Assembly (NCBI GenBank): GCA_016748015.1
Contig: JAAOMT010000657.1
Coordinates: 97,271-161,270, forward strand
Direction of reading: 5' to 3'
DNA: 64,000 nucleotides
Origin: Geosiphon pyriformis
Taxonomy: Eukaryota; Glomeromycota; Glomeromycetes; Archaeosporales; Geosiphonaceae
Shown here piece by piece: positions 31,735-44,336 of this stretch. Position 1 is the stretch's first letter. Every line of letters begins with the position of its first letter. Position numbers and translations under genes: made by a program. The notes below the pieces were generated by a model, which did no database searches, was not told where the DNA came from, and saw only the letters and a program-made list of their open reading frames with translations.

Positions 31735-33891
31735 CTACTTAGTTGTCTGATCTGGATCGGACTTGATATTAGAGAATTGAACCTCCCATAACTCCATCAT
31801 CACATCAAATGTATCATCATAGACCAAAAAATCTTTAGCATCACCATCATCATCATCATCATCATCATCCATGTCTTCATCATCAGATATGTTATAGTGT
31901 ACCTTTCCACTCCTCAACTTGAGAGCCCCTACTTCCTTTTGCAGCACAGAAGCCACAGCACAAACAGCCTTAATTTGGTTTCCCAATCCAATTACACTTT
32001 CCTTCATTGCCTCAGCCATAACTGGTGGAGTAGACAATAATGTAATAACCAATGCAACCAAAGAACCCACAGGCTCAACTATAGATTTGATCAACAAAGA
32101 CAGTTCACTAAGTTGGGTTTCCAGAGAAGCCAATCTAGCATTAACAGCAACATCTAAACCAGAGGAGGCAACTGGCAACAGCGGCTCCACAACTCTGGGG
32201 GATGTACTGAAAGCCAGACCCATATCAGTAACAGCAGCAACAGGAGGAACCACAGAGGTGGCAGCTTTGGCGTAGGATTTAGCTCCAACAAGAGATGACT
32301 TGAGAAAGATGGGACCACCAGCAGAATTAGAAGAGATTTTGGGAGGGAGAGGTGACAACACCTTGCAGTCCACAGCCAAATGCTCCAAACTTTGATATCT
32401 ATAGCAGCAACGACATCCAGGAGTTTCCCACCAGATGCAGCAGCCACATAAGGTACCAGTTTTTGAAACAGCAGCATTTAAAGATTCCAAGGAATCAAAG
32501 ATCACCACAGCAAAGCATTGACGTTGATAGGAATCAGAGGAGCAGGGAATGAAGCATGTACGGCCACCAACTTGGGAGACCAGATCACTTATCTCAAATG
32601 CAGTACAGCCAACTGGAAGATTAACCAGCTTAGCTTTGAAAGCATCTCTTGAGGAGATAACCTCCTTTTGGTTGACAATGAGAAGAATCCTAACACTATC
32701 TTTTCTGACCAACACAAACCAGTTAGAGAGAGCAGCAGCAGCAGAAGAAATGTCCTTAAAGTTAACCACAGCATATTGCCATAAGCCAGCAGGCTTCAAC
32801 TTAACAGAAGTGACAACACCAAAAACGCCAAGAGCAGATTTGATCTTATCAGAAGAAGTACCCAAGGGTACATCACACAGTGCAACTGACACAGAAGGGG
32901 AAGAAACAGAGGTCACTCCTGAAGACTGTGCAATCTTAAGAGTGGTCAAAAAAACTTCATCACCAATGGCCACTTTGGTAGCACCATTTAGACACTTCTG
33001 AGATGCAAATTCCACACAGAACAACTTGACAGCATCTTGTGAAACAGATTTAAGCCCAATACAACCAGGCAGCAGCTGAAACAAAGAACTGAGCAAAGCC
33101 ATCTTGATCTTAAACGTAGTACCAGGTACAAGATTGAAGGCCACCCAACCAGAGAACCTTTGACATCCACTCACATTCACCCAAGTACCAGCATCAGATG
33201 CACCAGAAACTGGGGGGACAGTTGATTCCATTTCCATTTGATCAGTCTAATCTTTGAGATCATCTGGATTGATGGACTGTTTTGCTACTGGGATTGGCGA
33301 TGATCTGCCGGAGAGTACCACATCAGACAACACAGCCAGTGGTTGATCTTGGCCCATCTTGGGAGATGTGCCGCTGCTGTTGCCATCCATATCAGGAATA
33401 GGGCTGGCTGCTGCTGTGGAGATCTTACTGAAGATCTCATCTGGAACCACAAAGAGGTTCAGTGTGACCATAGCAGTTGTGACTGCCTGCTGCTGTTTTT
33501 TGGAATTTTTGGCTTTCATGGCCATTTGTGAAGCAGTAGTAGTAGAAGTAATAGTGGGAGTAGTGAGAGCAGAAAAGACCAACTTGTTGACTGGCCTGTT
33601 ATTAAAAATCTTTGGGCTTTTTGAAGTAGTGGAGACAACACTGGGACTAACCCAAGTGTGTCTTTTTGAAGGAACTTTGACTGGGGAAGAACTACCAGCC
33701 AAAGGTGAAAAAAATGAACCAGAAGCCACTAAAGGCAGCTTATTACTATTATTTTTTAAAGGAAATGTTGCCAGAACGTTTTGTCTAGCTGCTTCAATAA
33801 CAGAAAGACCCTCTCGTGTTGAAACTTTATTAGTTACTATAGGAAAAGTAATGTTTGCAACTTTTTTACTCTTAGCTCTATTCATGGTCAT
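31735..33891 (-). pseudogene. NL2(-) ORF1-like protein, one in-frame stop
   Basis: The best-preserved NL2 protein: 718 codons from MTMNRAKSKKVANITF with a single TAG (~33244, TGG in the other copy). In order: Ser/Thr-rich N-terminus; FSGWVAFNLV domain; RRM-like fold (DVPLGTSSDKIKSALGVFG and LWQYAVVNFKD); second fold (KLVNLPVGCTAFEISDLV, CFAVVIFDSL); Cys-rich knuckle (CRCCYRYQSLEHLAVDC); GAKSYAKAA; probable coiled coil (ARLASLETQLSELSLLIKS); Asp-rich run; C-terminal YDDTFDVMMELWEV. Order and motifs match LINE-C' ORF1 (GRSYADMAA, VPLGIS-type RRM), so it is a diverged LINE ORF1. Likely an RNA chaperone. Confidence 0.87.
31845..31869. repeat. ATC trinucleotide repeat in NL2(-)
   Basis: Eight ATC units encoding the Asp run of the NL2 protein on the minus strand. 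In NL2(+) the same place has DNDDMDNNND, so the run is shorter there. Confidence 0.9.
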
Positions 33892-33913
33892 GAAATTTAG
33901 GAGAGAAAGAGTT

Positions 33914-36900
33914 TTTAAAATTCCTTTTAGATCCAATTCAACTCCTTCACAAATGGAAATGTATGCAGTCTCCTTAGCATTGTTGGCCCATCTTATTGTA
34001 TCAAGAGTAGTAGATTCTTTGGCTAGTTTGTTAGCTTTCTCATTTTCTAATATACCAGCATGTGCTGCCACTTTGTTTATGTTGAGATCAATTCTCTTTT
34101 CCCTATTATTGCTCTGATTACATTCCATGTGTGCCAGTTTGAAGTTTTGAGCTGATTTCTAATAGACAGGAGAGAATTTTTGGACAACCATCTTTGAGCC
34201 ATTGCCATCACCGCTTGATTATCTGTGTTTATTGTTAGTTTGCATTTGTAAGGCACTGCTTCCAAAGCTAGCAATACAGCCTTTGCCTCTGCTTTTGTTA
34301 ATGATAATGTTCCATCAATTGCTATACCAAATTCGGCCTCTATTCCATGTGTTATGAAAGCAGCTGTTTCTTTTGCTTCTTCAGAACCAGCTCTTACCAG
34401 TGAGCCATCTGTTGATATTTCTATTTTTTTCCTGAGTCTTAACTTCTCTTGTACACACTTCTATTGTGGTAGTAAAGTGTCAGGGATATGGATATAAATA
34501 GTATCTCTTTGCATTGTTTCTAAATCATCTGGTATTTGATTAGTCAGTATGTGCATACCCAATGTCTCACATTGTGCTACATCAATGTTTCTGTACTCAT
34601 CCATAATGATTGTAGATTCTAAAATCTTGAACCATTTGGAAATTCTACCACTATTGCTTTGTCTGTACTTCCTTGTGAAGTCCATTCATGTCATCAATGA
34701 CTCATTTTTGTTCTGTATCTAATGCAAGTACAATATGTTTTTCTTTCTTAGTAAGCTTTTAACTTTAATGTAAGTTTTACTTAAAGGTAAGATAGACTCA
34801 ATTAAATATGTCTGTGGTCTTGAAGATTCAGGTACCCCATGTGTGTTACCATTGCTCTTGAATAAGATGCCTCTTTTTTCCATCATCTGTATAATGTTTG
34901 CTATAAGATTAACCCCTGGCTTAGATCGTTCATTAGTGAGATATTCAAGTATACTATGAGCTGACCATCTTTGTGCCTACAAGTTGGCTAGTCTAATTTT
35001 TGTAGCCATTCCAACAATATCAGCACTGTTCAATCTAACTAACAAATCTGTAATCTTGCTTTTCACTTGTATATCATTAATTTTGAACAAGTTATACAAG
35101 GATGAGTGATACATGGCACTGGCTGGGAAATCTACTGAAAGTTTTGCTTTTTTCTTCACAGTGGCTGAAATCTTTAAAGTACATTTTCTAGCCCAGCTAT
35201 TAGGAATATGAGTCAACTGAGATCTAAATTCAATAGCTGGACTGAGTACACTGTTAAAAATGTAAATGGCCTGTTTCTCAGTTATGTGTTTTTTCCTGAT
35301 GACTGTACACACTGCTTCAATGTCAGATCCTATCATTTTTAGAACAGTCTCATTTTTCCCATCTGCTCTGATTCATACCCCCAAATATTGGGTACATGTA
35401 GATAGATCCAACAATTTCAAGATTTGTTTGTCTGGACCAAATTTTAGTGGCTCAACCATTAAAGATCTCCCTTTGGAGAGTCTGACCACCATTGTCTCAG
35501 TCTTATCTAAGTTGATTTCAATATCCACTATTCTAAAAAAGGAGCTGGTTGTGTCCAAAATACTTTGCATTCCTTGTCTTGAGTTAGCTATCCACACTGT
35601 GTCATTAATGAAGGCAAGATGATTCACTGACACCAACAGAGATTGTGTATCTGATTGATTATCCCACTTTTTCCATGCCGCTGTCAGTTTGTATCCCTGA
35701 CTATAATTGGCTTGTTTTACTTTGCACAGTAAGGGGTCATAAAAAATTCTCCACATAATAGGTGAGCTTGTTTCTCCCTGATCCAGTCCATCTTGTACTT
35801 GATATTTGTCACTTAACCCAAATTCAGTTATGATCCTGTTGCTTCTATTGTTGTGCATCAAGCCAAACAGCTCAGTAAACCTATTGTTCATCTTAATTCT
35901 TTTTAGTGCAGCTTCCATGGATTTCCATCCCACTGAATCATATGCCTTTTTCATGTCCTAAAATGTAAACCAAGCCTCCTTATCAAATTCTCTTGCATGT
36001 TTAGTTACAGCATTAATCACATGAATAGGCACTGCTGTGGAGGTATTCTTTAATACAGAGGTATTGTACCCTTTTAGGACATTGTGGAGTTCACATGCTT
36101 TTGATATTCTAGCAGTTAGAATCTTTGTTAAAATTTTTCTGGTGCTTTCAATGAGTGTGATTGGCCTGGTGATGTCAATATTGCCATCCCATTCTTTTGG
36201 CTTTGGAATCAGTATAACTTGTGCTACTCTCCACTCTTCAGGCATGTTTGCTGCTTTAATGCAAGCGTTGAGCAATGTTTTCAGTTTAGACTTGGTATTA
36301 GGCCCAGCCTTCCTCCAAAGTTCAGCTTGAATGCCTGATGGGCCAGGAGCTTTGTTATGGGGTGTGTGGCTCAATATGTGTTCAAATTCCTCATTTGTTA
36401 ATTCATTTATTACACCATCAAAGACATAGTCTGGAATGCTTTTAATTGGCTCAAATCTGTGTTTCCAACTTTTCTATAGGTCAGGCTCAATGCTTCTTGT
36501 TTTGGTCCACTTTTGGACTTTTCTGTTTACTAGCTTTTTAATTTCATCAGGATTATCATGAAATTTGTCTTCTTCAATTACATGGTCTAGGACAATTCTT
36601 TGTCTTTTTTTGTTCATGATGCTTTTGATCATAGCTCCTTTGTTTAGATCAAAGTTTTGTTGTCTCTTAATAATATTGTCCACTATCTGTCTCTGCTGTT
36701 GTAGCCTAATCCTAGCTCACAGTGTTGATCTGTATTCTTTCTTAATATTGAGTAATTCTATGATTAGCTTATTCTTTGGGAGAGTCATCAAATATGCATT
36801 AACTGCCTCAGGTTTCAACTGTTTCCATTTGGCCAACAACTGCATAATATTATTATCATGCATATTTGCATTGTTTACTCTTATTAGTTTGATTATATCA

Positions 36901-37985
36901 GTAACAATCTTAACAAGCTTGTAATCTATGCATTCTTTCTTTGTGTGTGCAAATTGGGCTCCCACTTTCTTTTTTGGTAGGCACTTAGCAGCTTGTAACA
37001 CAGTCTCCTTGATTGTAAGCCACATCTGGTTTAAATCATCATTGCTGTTATTTATTGATTTTCTTTGTGCTTCATCTGTTAGTCAATCAGTTTCTCTAGC
37101 ATAGATTTCCCATTGGACTTCAGATGCCTTTTTAACATCAATCATAGTTGTGCTATACTTCTTTCTTCCAGATCTAGATTTTTTAATGCCTGCCAAGATT
37201 CTATCAGATCAGATGATTGTTATTACTGCTTTGTGATCTGTGCTAAAAGATTCATTAACATCAATCATCCCAATGTTTGCGACCAGTGAGGCTGTAACTG
37301 CATCAGTAAACACATAGTCCAATCTTCTTTGTACATCATTTAATGCCCATGTCTTTTCTGGATTGTTTGTTGCATATGCCCCATGTGTATCTACTAAATT
37401 CATATGTTGTAATATTGCAGCAGTTGAACAAGCTTTGGCTTTATTTGTAGCATATGTTTCCTCAAGTGACATGGATGACAGATCTTCATTCAAATTGCCT
37501 GCAACTATAATAATCTCTTTGTTCTGTACAATGTCTCCCAAAAGTTTCTTGATTTTTTTAGCTACTGCTCTCTCAGTAGGCAATTTGGAAGCAGGCATAT
37601 ACAGTCCTACTATGTGTACACTGACTCTTCCTCTAAATTTTAACCCCAAATACAATAACCTCTCATGAAACTTCTTGATTGTTTCTACATGGTATATCCA
37701 ACATTTTTTGACCAGTATACCAACACCAGTTCCCATTTGTTTCTCTGTACTTGATTCCCAAAAGACATGATATTCATCAAAACCAAAAAATACACTCTTT
37801 TCTTTTGTTGGAGTCATTTTAGTTTCTGTAACAATCACAAAGTCAAATTGTTCTTCAATAATCCAACATAGCACCTCTTCAGCTTTACCAGAATTATTAA
37901 GCCCTCTAACATTAACAGTACCAATTTTCCAAGTGTCATTATTGGAGTAGTTCTGTTCTATGTTGGAATCAAGTGTGCTATACAT
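33914..37985 (-). pseudogene. LINE-C' ORF2: APE endonuclease, RT and RNase H
   Basis: Start MYSTLDSN at 37985. Endonuclease (37209-37985) is open: NVRGLNN, TETKMTP, AGNLNED (usual GDxN Asp is Asn), RRLDYVF, STDHKAV. RT: NKAPGPSGIQAELWRK, ILIPKP, ITLIEST, DMKKAYDSVGW, FINDTVW (first Asp of the pair is Asn). RNase H: STDGSL, EAKAVLLALEA, NTDNQAV, AHAGILENEKANKLAK. All in one frame to ~34100, then a 1-bp loss. Stops are CGA-to-TGA (~37206, ~36717), CAG-to-TAG (~36474, ~35955, ~34974), TGG-to-TGA (~35370) and others. Confidence 0.92.
37978..37985 (-). promoter_or_regulatory. ORF1/ORF2 overlap ATGTATAG in LINE-C'
   Basis: On the minus strand the ORF2 ATG (37985-37983) precedes and overlaps the ORF1 stop TAG (37980-37978) in ATGTATAG. 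This arrangement suits termination-coupled reinitiation, known for several LINEs with overlapping ORFs. This mechanism is inferred. Confidence 0.6.
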
Positions 37986-38558
37986 TATTTGTTTTCATAG
38001 ATTTAGATTTTCCAGCAGTAGAACTGCTCCAGCTACTCTGTTTTTTTACTTGCTTCAGTAACTTCAGAATGGGTTCCAAAGTTTTTTTAATTTCTTTGAT
38101 TTCCAATTCTGGATTGTATGCCTCTTTTTTTTCTGCTGGGGTAGATTTTAATGTAGTATTTTGGCTTGGTAATCCAATTTCTACCACTTTTTTTTCTTCT
38201 GAGGTGTTACTTGGCTGTTGAGTAACTATTACTTTTTTACCTTTCTCTATTGTCACTCCAAGTTTGACACCAACTGCATTCAGCAGTTTTGCCATTTCAT
38301 TAACCTGCTGTTTTAGTTCATCAATTTCACTCTTCTATGGTTGGTTAATTCTTTTTTTTGATTGTTCTTCCCTATTGTTTACTTGTGGACCAGGTTTCTG
38401 AGTATTGTTTGGATTGGTGTTGTTTTGGTTATAGAGCAGTCTGAGCGCAGCCATATCAGCATATGATCTTCCACCAAAGGCCTTGATGTTTTCCTCTGGA
38501 ACATTCCTCTTAACATACAGTTTTGCCAACCTAATATTGTTGGTAACTTTCTTGGTAT
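37978..38558 (-). pseudogene. LINE-C' ORF1, C-terminal part
   Basis: Continues ORF1 after copy E, through KKVTNNIRLAKLYVKRNVP and GRSYADMAALRLLY. A Leu-spaced helix (EIDELKQQVNEMAKLL) may form a coiled coil, and the end is rich in Lys and Ser. One TAG near 38335 interrupts it. It ends NNV at TAG, overlapping the ORF2 start by 8 nt. Confidence 0.85.
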
Positions 38559-39292
38559 TGTTATGGTTGAAACTCATAGTTTTTATTAGTTATCACATGT
38601 ATTAGCCACTGATATCATATAATTAGCCAACTTATTTTTAGATAGTAATCATTGACCTGATCAATAACCTGATCATTGACCTGATCATTGAGCTGATCAT
38701 TGACTTGATCAATAACCTGACCATTGACCTGATCATTAATCTGATTATTGACCTGGTCATTGACCACTTTTCATAGCTATATAAGCAATAAGTCTCTTAG
38801 CTGTAGAAATGTATGTTTCCAACAATCAAAGAAATATAATAAAACAACTTTCATCTCAAATATTCTCTTATCGCTAATTTCCCTTTCCCTACCTTCAAGT
38901 ATCTGAACATCTTTTGGATAAAAGATCTCTTGTTGGTGTTTATCTGCCTTTTCCTGAAATGATTAAATGAAGTATTTGAAGATTATTAAATAAACGTGAC
39001 TGAAGAGCACATCTGATACTTGATATTGAATTCTAAGAGCACTGATGTGAGGCATAGAATTATACCAAGTGTGATCATTTGTTGACAGTACAGACTATCC
39101 CTCTATCTTCAAATTCCCCAGTTACCTTTGAAAAGTATAGTGACTGAGATATTTTATGAGACTGATCTCACACATTGAATCCATACTCATTCAATTTGCT
39201 TTTTAAAGTTGAATTCCCCTTTGATTATTTCCATCACCCTACAATCCTGTTCTCCCTTGCTATCCATTAGCTTGTTACTCCAATCCATAACA
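38559..39292 (+). repeat. 5' LTR of copy E (734 bp)
   Basis: TGTTATGGTTGAAAC to CCATAACA. Ten 12-bp units at 38646-38765, among the longer arrays in the window. Confidence 0.95.
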
Positions 39293-39298
39293 TAAAAG

Positions 39299-39315
39299 TG
39301 GTGCTCCCTGTAAGG
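39299..39315 (+). promoter_or_regulatory. tRNA primer-binding site of copy E
   Basis: TGGTGCTCCCTGTAAGG, 6 nt after the LTR, with one change from the family sequence. Confidence 0.72.
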
Positions 39316-40350
39316 TTGTCAAAATTTACTTATTTCCTCATTGTATGGGTGATTATTCATATCTGCCACAGCAATCAGAAGAACACTTTGCAGTACACAA
39401 CAGAAATGATCTAGACTTTATTGAACTCAATCCCTTGCCCTTCTGCTTGATCTGCTTTCCCCTTGAAGAACAATCTAGTAGACAATTCCAAGACTTTTGA
39501 AACTGGTTCCTGAATGAGCATATACAACTTATTACTTTAACCAAGCTTATTTTGAAGACAACTTTGAAGAAAGAAATAAAAGCATCAATCAACTTTTATA
39601 CTCCACAACTTTTACACAACAGCCCTCTGATTTCGAATATCTGAATTACCAAATACACATTTGGGTTGTTACTCACCAATCAACTATAACTCCTCTTAAA
39701 ACAGAAGAAGAAAGTTACCAAACTACTCCTATTTTTGATCTCTTTTTAAGTGAATCAGAACATTCCACTCAAACAGTAACCCCTGAACCAATGGCCCAAG
39801 ACCCCATACAAGTAAACATTCTGGCTGCCCTCCAAAGCATACAAACTGCTTTGGGGCGAAGAAACAACATCTCATTACCCCTATTCAGAGGTAATGCCCA
39901 AGATCCAATTGAATAATTGGATAATTTTGAAAGAGCAGCCACTGTAAACCAGTATGATGATGAATACAAGTTCCAAATTATTGGTGGCTACCTTCAAGGC
40001 TCCCCTGTTACCTGGTTTTCACAAGAAACCAATGCTGGTGCTCAACAAAAAATTGTTAGATGGACTCCAGCAAATATTGGAGAAAACAATACCTCTTTCA
40101 CTACCTGGTTTGAAAACAAATTCAGAACCCCCATCTTAATATCCAAATGGCATATGAAATTAGAAAAAAGAACCCAAGGTTCTGGTAAAGTTGTGACCAA
40201 ATATGCCAAAGCAATCAGAAAACTCATCAAGTGTGTAGACTCTGGTAGAAATTGGACTGAAAAGCAAAAGATCCACTCCTTCACAAAAGGATTGAGAACT
40301 AATTTATCATATGCTCTTTGGCCTTTCTTGGCTTTAGAAAATAATCCCAC

Positions 40351-41016
40351 TGTTACGGGTTGAAGTAACAAGCTAACAAATAGCAAGAGAGAACAGTATT
40401 GTATGGTGATGGAAATAAACAAAGAGAGAATTACAAAAAGGGAGTGAATTGAATGGGTAAGGATTCAATATGTGTGATCAGTCTCATAAAAATCACAGTC
40501 ACTAATTTTTTCTTAAATCTGAAGGTAGAGGAATTGTCCATGATTGTCAACAAGATAACACCGCTGCTATTATTCTATGCCTCAACTCGGCAATTTTTAG
40601 AATCAATAACAAGTATTGTTGTACATTTCAATCATTTCTTTATTCAATGAATTACAAGAGCAAGTAATCACTTCTCAGGCTAATTCTAACAAATACAAAT
40701 CAAGAAGGGAAAAAGATAAGGTATGTGGATGCCAACAAGTAGATACTTGAAGGTAAGGAAAAGGGAATAAGCGATTATGAGAGGAAGTAATTGATATTGT
40801 TTATTTCATTACTTTTGATCATATCTTTCTATGGCTAAGGGAATCATCGCTTATATAGCTATCTAAAGTGGTCACTGATCAGGTCAATGATCAGATCAAC
40901 AGTCAAGTCATTGATCAGGTCAATGATCACTATCTAAAAATAGGGTGGCTAATTATATGACATTAATGGCTAATACATGTGATAACTAATAAAAACTATG
41001 GGTTTCAATCGTAACA
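40351..41016 (-). repeat. Solo Gyp LTR inside gag of copy E (666 bp)
   Basis: Complete TGTTA...TAACA LTR in minus orientation, flanked by CCAC (40347-40350 and 41017-41020), with no internal sequence. This is the expected product of LTR-LTR recombination. Five 12-bp units at 40870-40929. Without the units it is 606 bp, like the LTRs of copy A. Confidence 0.95.
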
Positions 41017-41533
41017 CCACCATGAATATGGCCATTGAACTCGCCCAAAGAATTGAAGACAATCAAAGAATGCATTTGGGATCCACACTTCCAGTTTTTG
41101 CTCCTGCTCCTGTTATGGCTCCTATTCCTCAAATGGCTGCTACTTTTTTTGCTGCCCAGACACAAGATCCAAATGAACAATTAATAGATAGACTTACAGC
41201 AAATTTTGCTTGGCTATTAGAACCATTAGCTCAAGCAGTCAGAGATAACTAGCAACCACAAAGACCCAGATTTAAAAACCGTTTTAATTAGCCTCAGCAA
41301 CCCCCTTACCAAAGACAGCAAAATTGTGGCCCTCCTGTGTGTTATAGATGTGAATTAACTGAACATTTCTCAAGAGATTGCAACAATCTTCCTTTGCTTC
41401 CTCCAGTTCCTAAAAACAATAACAACCAGAACAACAGAATCAATAACAACAATGCCCCCAATTAAAAACCCAATCATGCCAACATCAATTTCTTTGGAAA
41501 GGATCCCCTAGTTGAAGCCACTGTTTATCAACT

Positions 41534-41540
41534 TTTAAAC
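41534..41540 (+). promoter_or_regulatory. -1 frameshift heptamer TTTAAAC, copy E
   Basis: Preceded by CAACT and followed by TGG TAG. Same register as in the other copies. Confidence 0.8.
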
Positions 41541-44227
41541 TGGTAGGCACACCTTCAAAGGATGAGAGTACAAGCCAACCAGAAAAAAACCCCTTTTACG
41601 CTTTTAACTTAACTGATGATGACCATGACATGGATAAACTAGCAATCCACACCTCAGAACCAACCAGAAAGAAGAAGAAAGCCAAGGTTGATTTCATTCT
41701 AGACCCCAACAAAGCCTCAACTTCTGCTGCTGATAACAATAAGCCACCAAAGACTAAAGTTTTTAAGAATCCTCCAAAGCTAGAACCCCCAGAAATAGTA
41801 CAAAAATCTGGTCCTTATTCTGTTGTTAAAGATCTCATAGAAACTCCTGCACACATTACCTTTGGCCAACTAATGACCCATCTACAATTCAGAAAAGATC
41901 TCTGCAAATCTCTAATTCCCAAGAAAAAAACACCAAAAACCAATAAACACTTTTGCCAAACTGAACTTGCTGACAACAGCAATGTCATCTCATTAATTTG
42001 CAAAGCCCAAGTGGCTGGCTATTTTATTGACTTGATCCTGAACAGTAAATCATCTATTAGCATTATTGCCAAACACTTTTTGGAAGCAATTGGGAGAAAA
42101 ATTGATGAACCTTCTACCCAACCAATAACCAATATACATGGTGACAAGAAAAAAGGCCTGGGCATAGCCAAAGCTGTTCCTGTTCATATCAATGGCATCA
42201 GCATTGAAACTGATATGGAAGTTTCTGAAGTCAAAAAATACACTATTATTGTTGGAAATAAATGGCTCAAGAAAGCCAAAGCATTACTTGACTATGAACT
42301 TTGTGAGCTAATAATCAGATATGGTAAGAAGCCCATTGTGGTTAAGTGTTACCACTGGACAACCCCTCCAACACCAAAACAGAATCAGGAAGAAGAACAA
42401 TTAGAGGAATTAGATGATGAAGAAAGTAATGATGAAAAAGAACAAGAAGAACAAGAAGAAACTGCTGAACTTGTCTATACCATCTTCACCAGCAATAACA
42501 AGCCATTGGACAATATTAAAGCTGACAGAAAAGGAATCATTGTAAATGGCAAGCTGATCTGCTGGCCCTACTATGATATTCTAAGAAGAACTTTTGACAA
42601 GAAGCTTAGCAAGAAAGCCAAGTACTATTATTGGTGGCATGGTCCTTGTGCCTGGTGTTAGTGCAATCAACCCTTGTATTCTCCAAGTGATGAATGCAAA
42701 TCATGCTTGATCTATTACAAAGATTGGGAACCAATCAGTTTAATACCTAGAGAAAAATTGAAAAAAATCCAAAAGTCTTTTGAAAATGAACCACCTTAGA
42801 TCCAATTACTAGTTATAGAACAAAGAAAACTCTCTCCAGAAGAAAGAAAAATAGACATTGAAAATCTGCTGGCTAAAAACAGCCCAGTTATCTCAAAAGA
42901 AGATGATACCCCTGGATGAACTCATGTAATACAACACACCATTACTACCAGAGAAACTTGCCCCATCTATTTGAAGCCATATCAATCCAATTGGCGCAAT
43001 AATGAGTTCATCAAAAAAGAGATAAACTGGATGAAAAAACTTGGATTCATACAAGAAACCAAGAGTAAATGGGCTTTTTCAGTTATAGTGGTATTCAAGA
43101 AAGATGGAACCCTACACTTCTGTGTTGATTACCACCAATTAAATGCCATTATTGAAAGAGACATGTACCCACTTCCCAAGATTGATACAATGCTGGACCA
43201 ATTCAAAGATGCTGTTTTCTTTTCAACTATTGATCTAACTGCTGGATTTTGGCAAGTAGAGATGGATCCAGAAAGCTGGAAGAAAACTGTCTTTATCACC
43301 AAGTATGGCACCTATGAATTCACAGTTATGTCTTTTGGTCTTACCAATGCTCCTCCCACCTTTCAACACTTAATGGATAAAGTATTTGAATCAGTGAAAG
43401 AAAACTTTGTTTTGGTCTATCTGGACGATATAATAGTGTACTCAAAAACCTGGAATGAACATCTTGTACATTTGCAAAAGGTTTTTGATCTTCTCAGAAA
43501 TGCAGGTCTCAAGATCAACCCAATCAAATCTTTTTTTGAAAGACAATCCACCCAATTTTTTGGTCATCTTATCACAAAAGATAGAATTTTTCCTGACCCA
43601 GCTAAGGTTGAAAAAGTTCAGAACATTAGACAACCAATGAATGTTCATAAACTATGCTCTTTCCTTGGTTTGACTTCCTATTATTGCAAATTTGTCAAGA
43701 ATTTCTCCGAAATAGCTGCTCTACTTAATCAGCTACTCAGGAAAAACATCAACTACTATTGGGGCACACACCAACAAAAAGCTTTTGAAACTTTAAAGGA
43801 AAAACTAGTCACTGAACCAATTCTGAAGCAACCTAATCTAGATCAACCTTTCATTCTTCACACTAATGCATCTGGCTATAGACTTAAAGCTGTTCTATCC
43901 CAGAAAAATGAAGATGGCAAAGAATATGTCATAGCATATGCCAGTAAAACTCTCTTATCAGTAGAGCAGAACTACTCAGTGACTGAACAAGAATGCCTGG
44001 CAGCAGTATGGACTACTAGTTATTGGAACAAATATCTTCTTGGTGCCAAATTCCTGGTAGTAACAGATCACCAAGCTTTGGTTTGGTTATGCAACAAAAA
44101 GAAGCTGGAACATAAAAAAATAACTTGCTAGATACTCCACTTGGATGAATTCGACTATGATATTCAACATTGCAAAGAAGCAAATCATCAAAATGCTGAC
44201 ACTCTTTCTAGACTTACCATCCAGTGA
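41541..44227 (+). pseudogene. Protease, Cys-rich segment, RT and RNase H of copy E
   Basis: A single frame. The first open piece (41630-42661) covers the basic linker, protease (LILNSKSSISIIAKHFL; catalytic DSG changed to NSK), acidic region and the first Cys pair (CAWC), and then TGG-to-TAG. Stops at ~42799 and ~42916 follow. RT-RNase H (42971-44131) has FSTIDLTAGFWQVE, intact YLDD, HTNASGYRLK (Asp lost), QECLAAV and VTDHQAL. TGG-to-TAG at 44129 precedes the family stop TGA at 44225-44227. Confidence 0.93.
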
Positions 44228-44336
44228 CAGTACAACTACCTCAAACCAAATCAATCTAATTATTAGTAATTCTCTCACAACCAAACACGATAATGGACTT
44301 GGACAACTATTCTGCCTTAATAGAATTTTTGGATAA
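44145..44336 (+). other. 63-codon bridge ORF (copy E)
   Basis: MNSTMIFNIAKKQ...NRIFG, same length and register as in A, B and G. Confidence 0.4.

Larger units (their letters stand above)
31484..33913 (-). mobile_element. NL2(-): ORF1-only non-LTR element inside LINE-C' ORF2
   Basis: Poly(A) is the 20-nt T run at 31484-31503. The 5' end aligns with that of NL2(+) at ~33913. The same 22-bp leader precedes the start codon. No clear target duplication: comparison with LINE-C suggests loss of ~15 bp of target. Net length is ~2.43 kb, matching NL2(+). Confidence 0.85.
39345..41546 (+). pseudogene. gag: gag of copy E (split by a solo LTR)
   Basis: MGDYSYLPQQSEEHF at 39345, then TGG-to-TGA near 39499, a deletion near 39530 and TGG-to-TAA near 39914. 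The capsid core (39917-40350) is open up to the solo LTR. After it, 41017-41252 continues NTTMNMAIELAQRIEDNQRM and the APAPVMAPIPQM linker. TAG (~41251), TAG (~41289) and TAA (~41463) interrupt the nucleocapsid (CYRCELTEHFSRDC, two Gly positions changed). The family stop TAG is at 41544-41546. Confidence 0.88.

Noticed and set aside
33359-34117. 252-codon plus-strand ORF, partly hydrophobic
   Set aside because: It lies antisense to the NL2(-) ORF and the LINE-C' RNase H end, crosses an element boundary, and has no start context or homologue that I recognise. It mirrors the opposite-strand coding frame.
40986-41180. 64-codon minus-strand ORF ending in THSFY
   Set aside because: It is antisense gag of copy E read into the solo LTR, which supplies the THSFY stop. 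It only shows that any LTR can add this tail.
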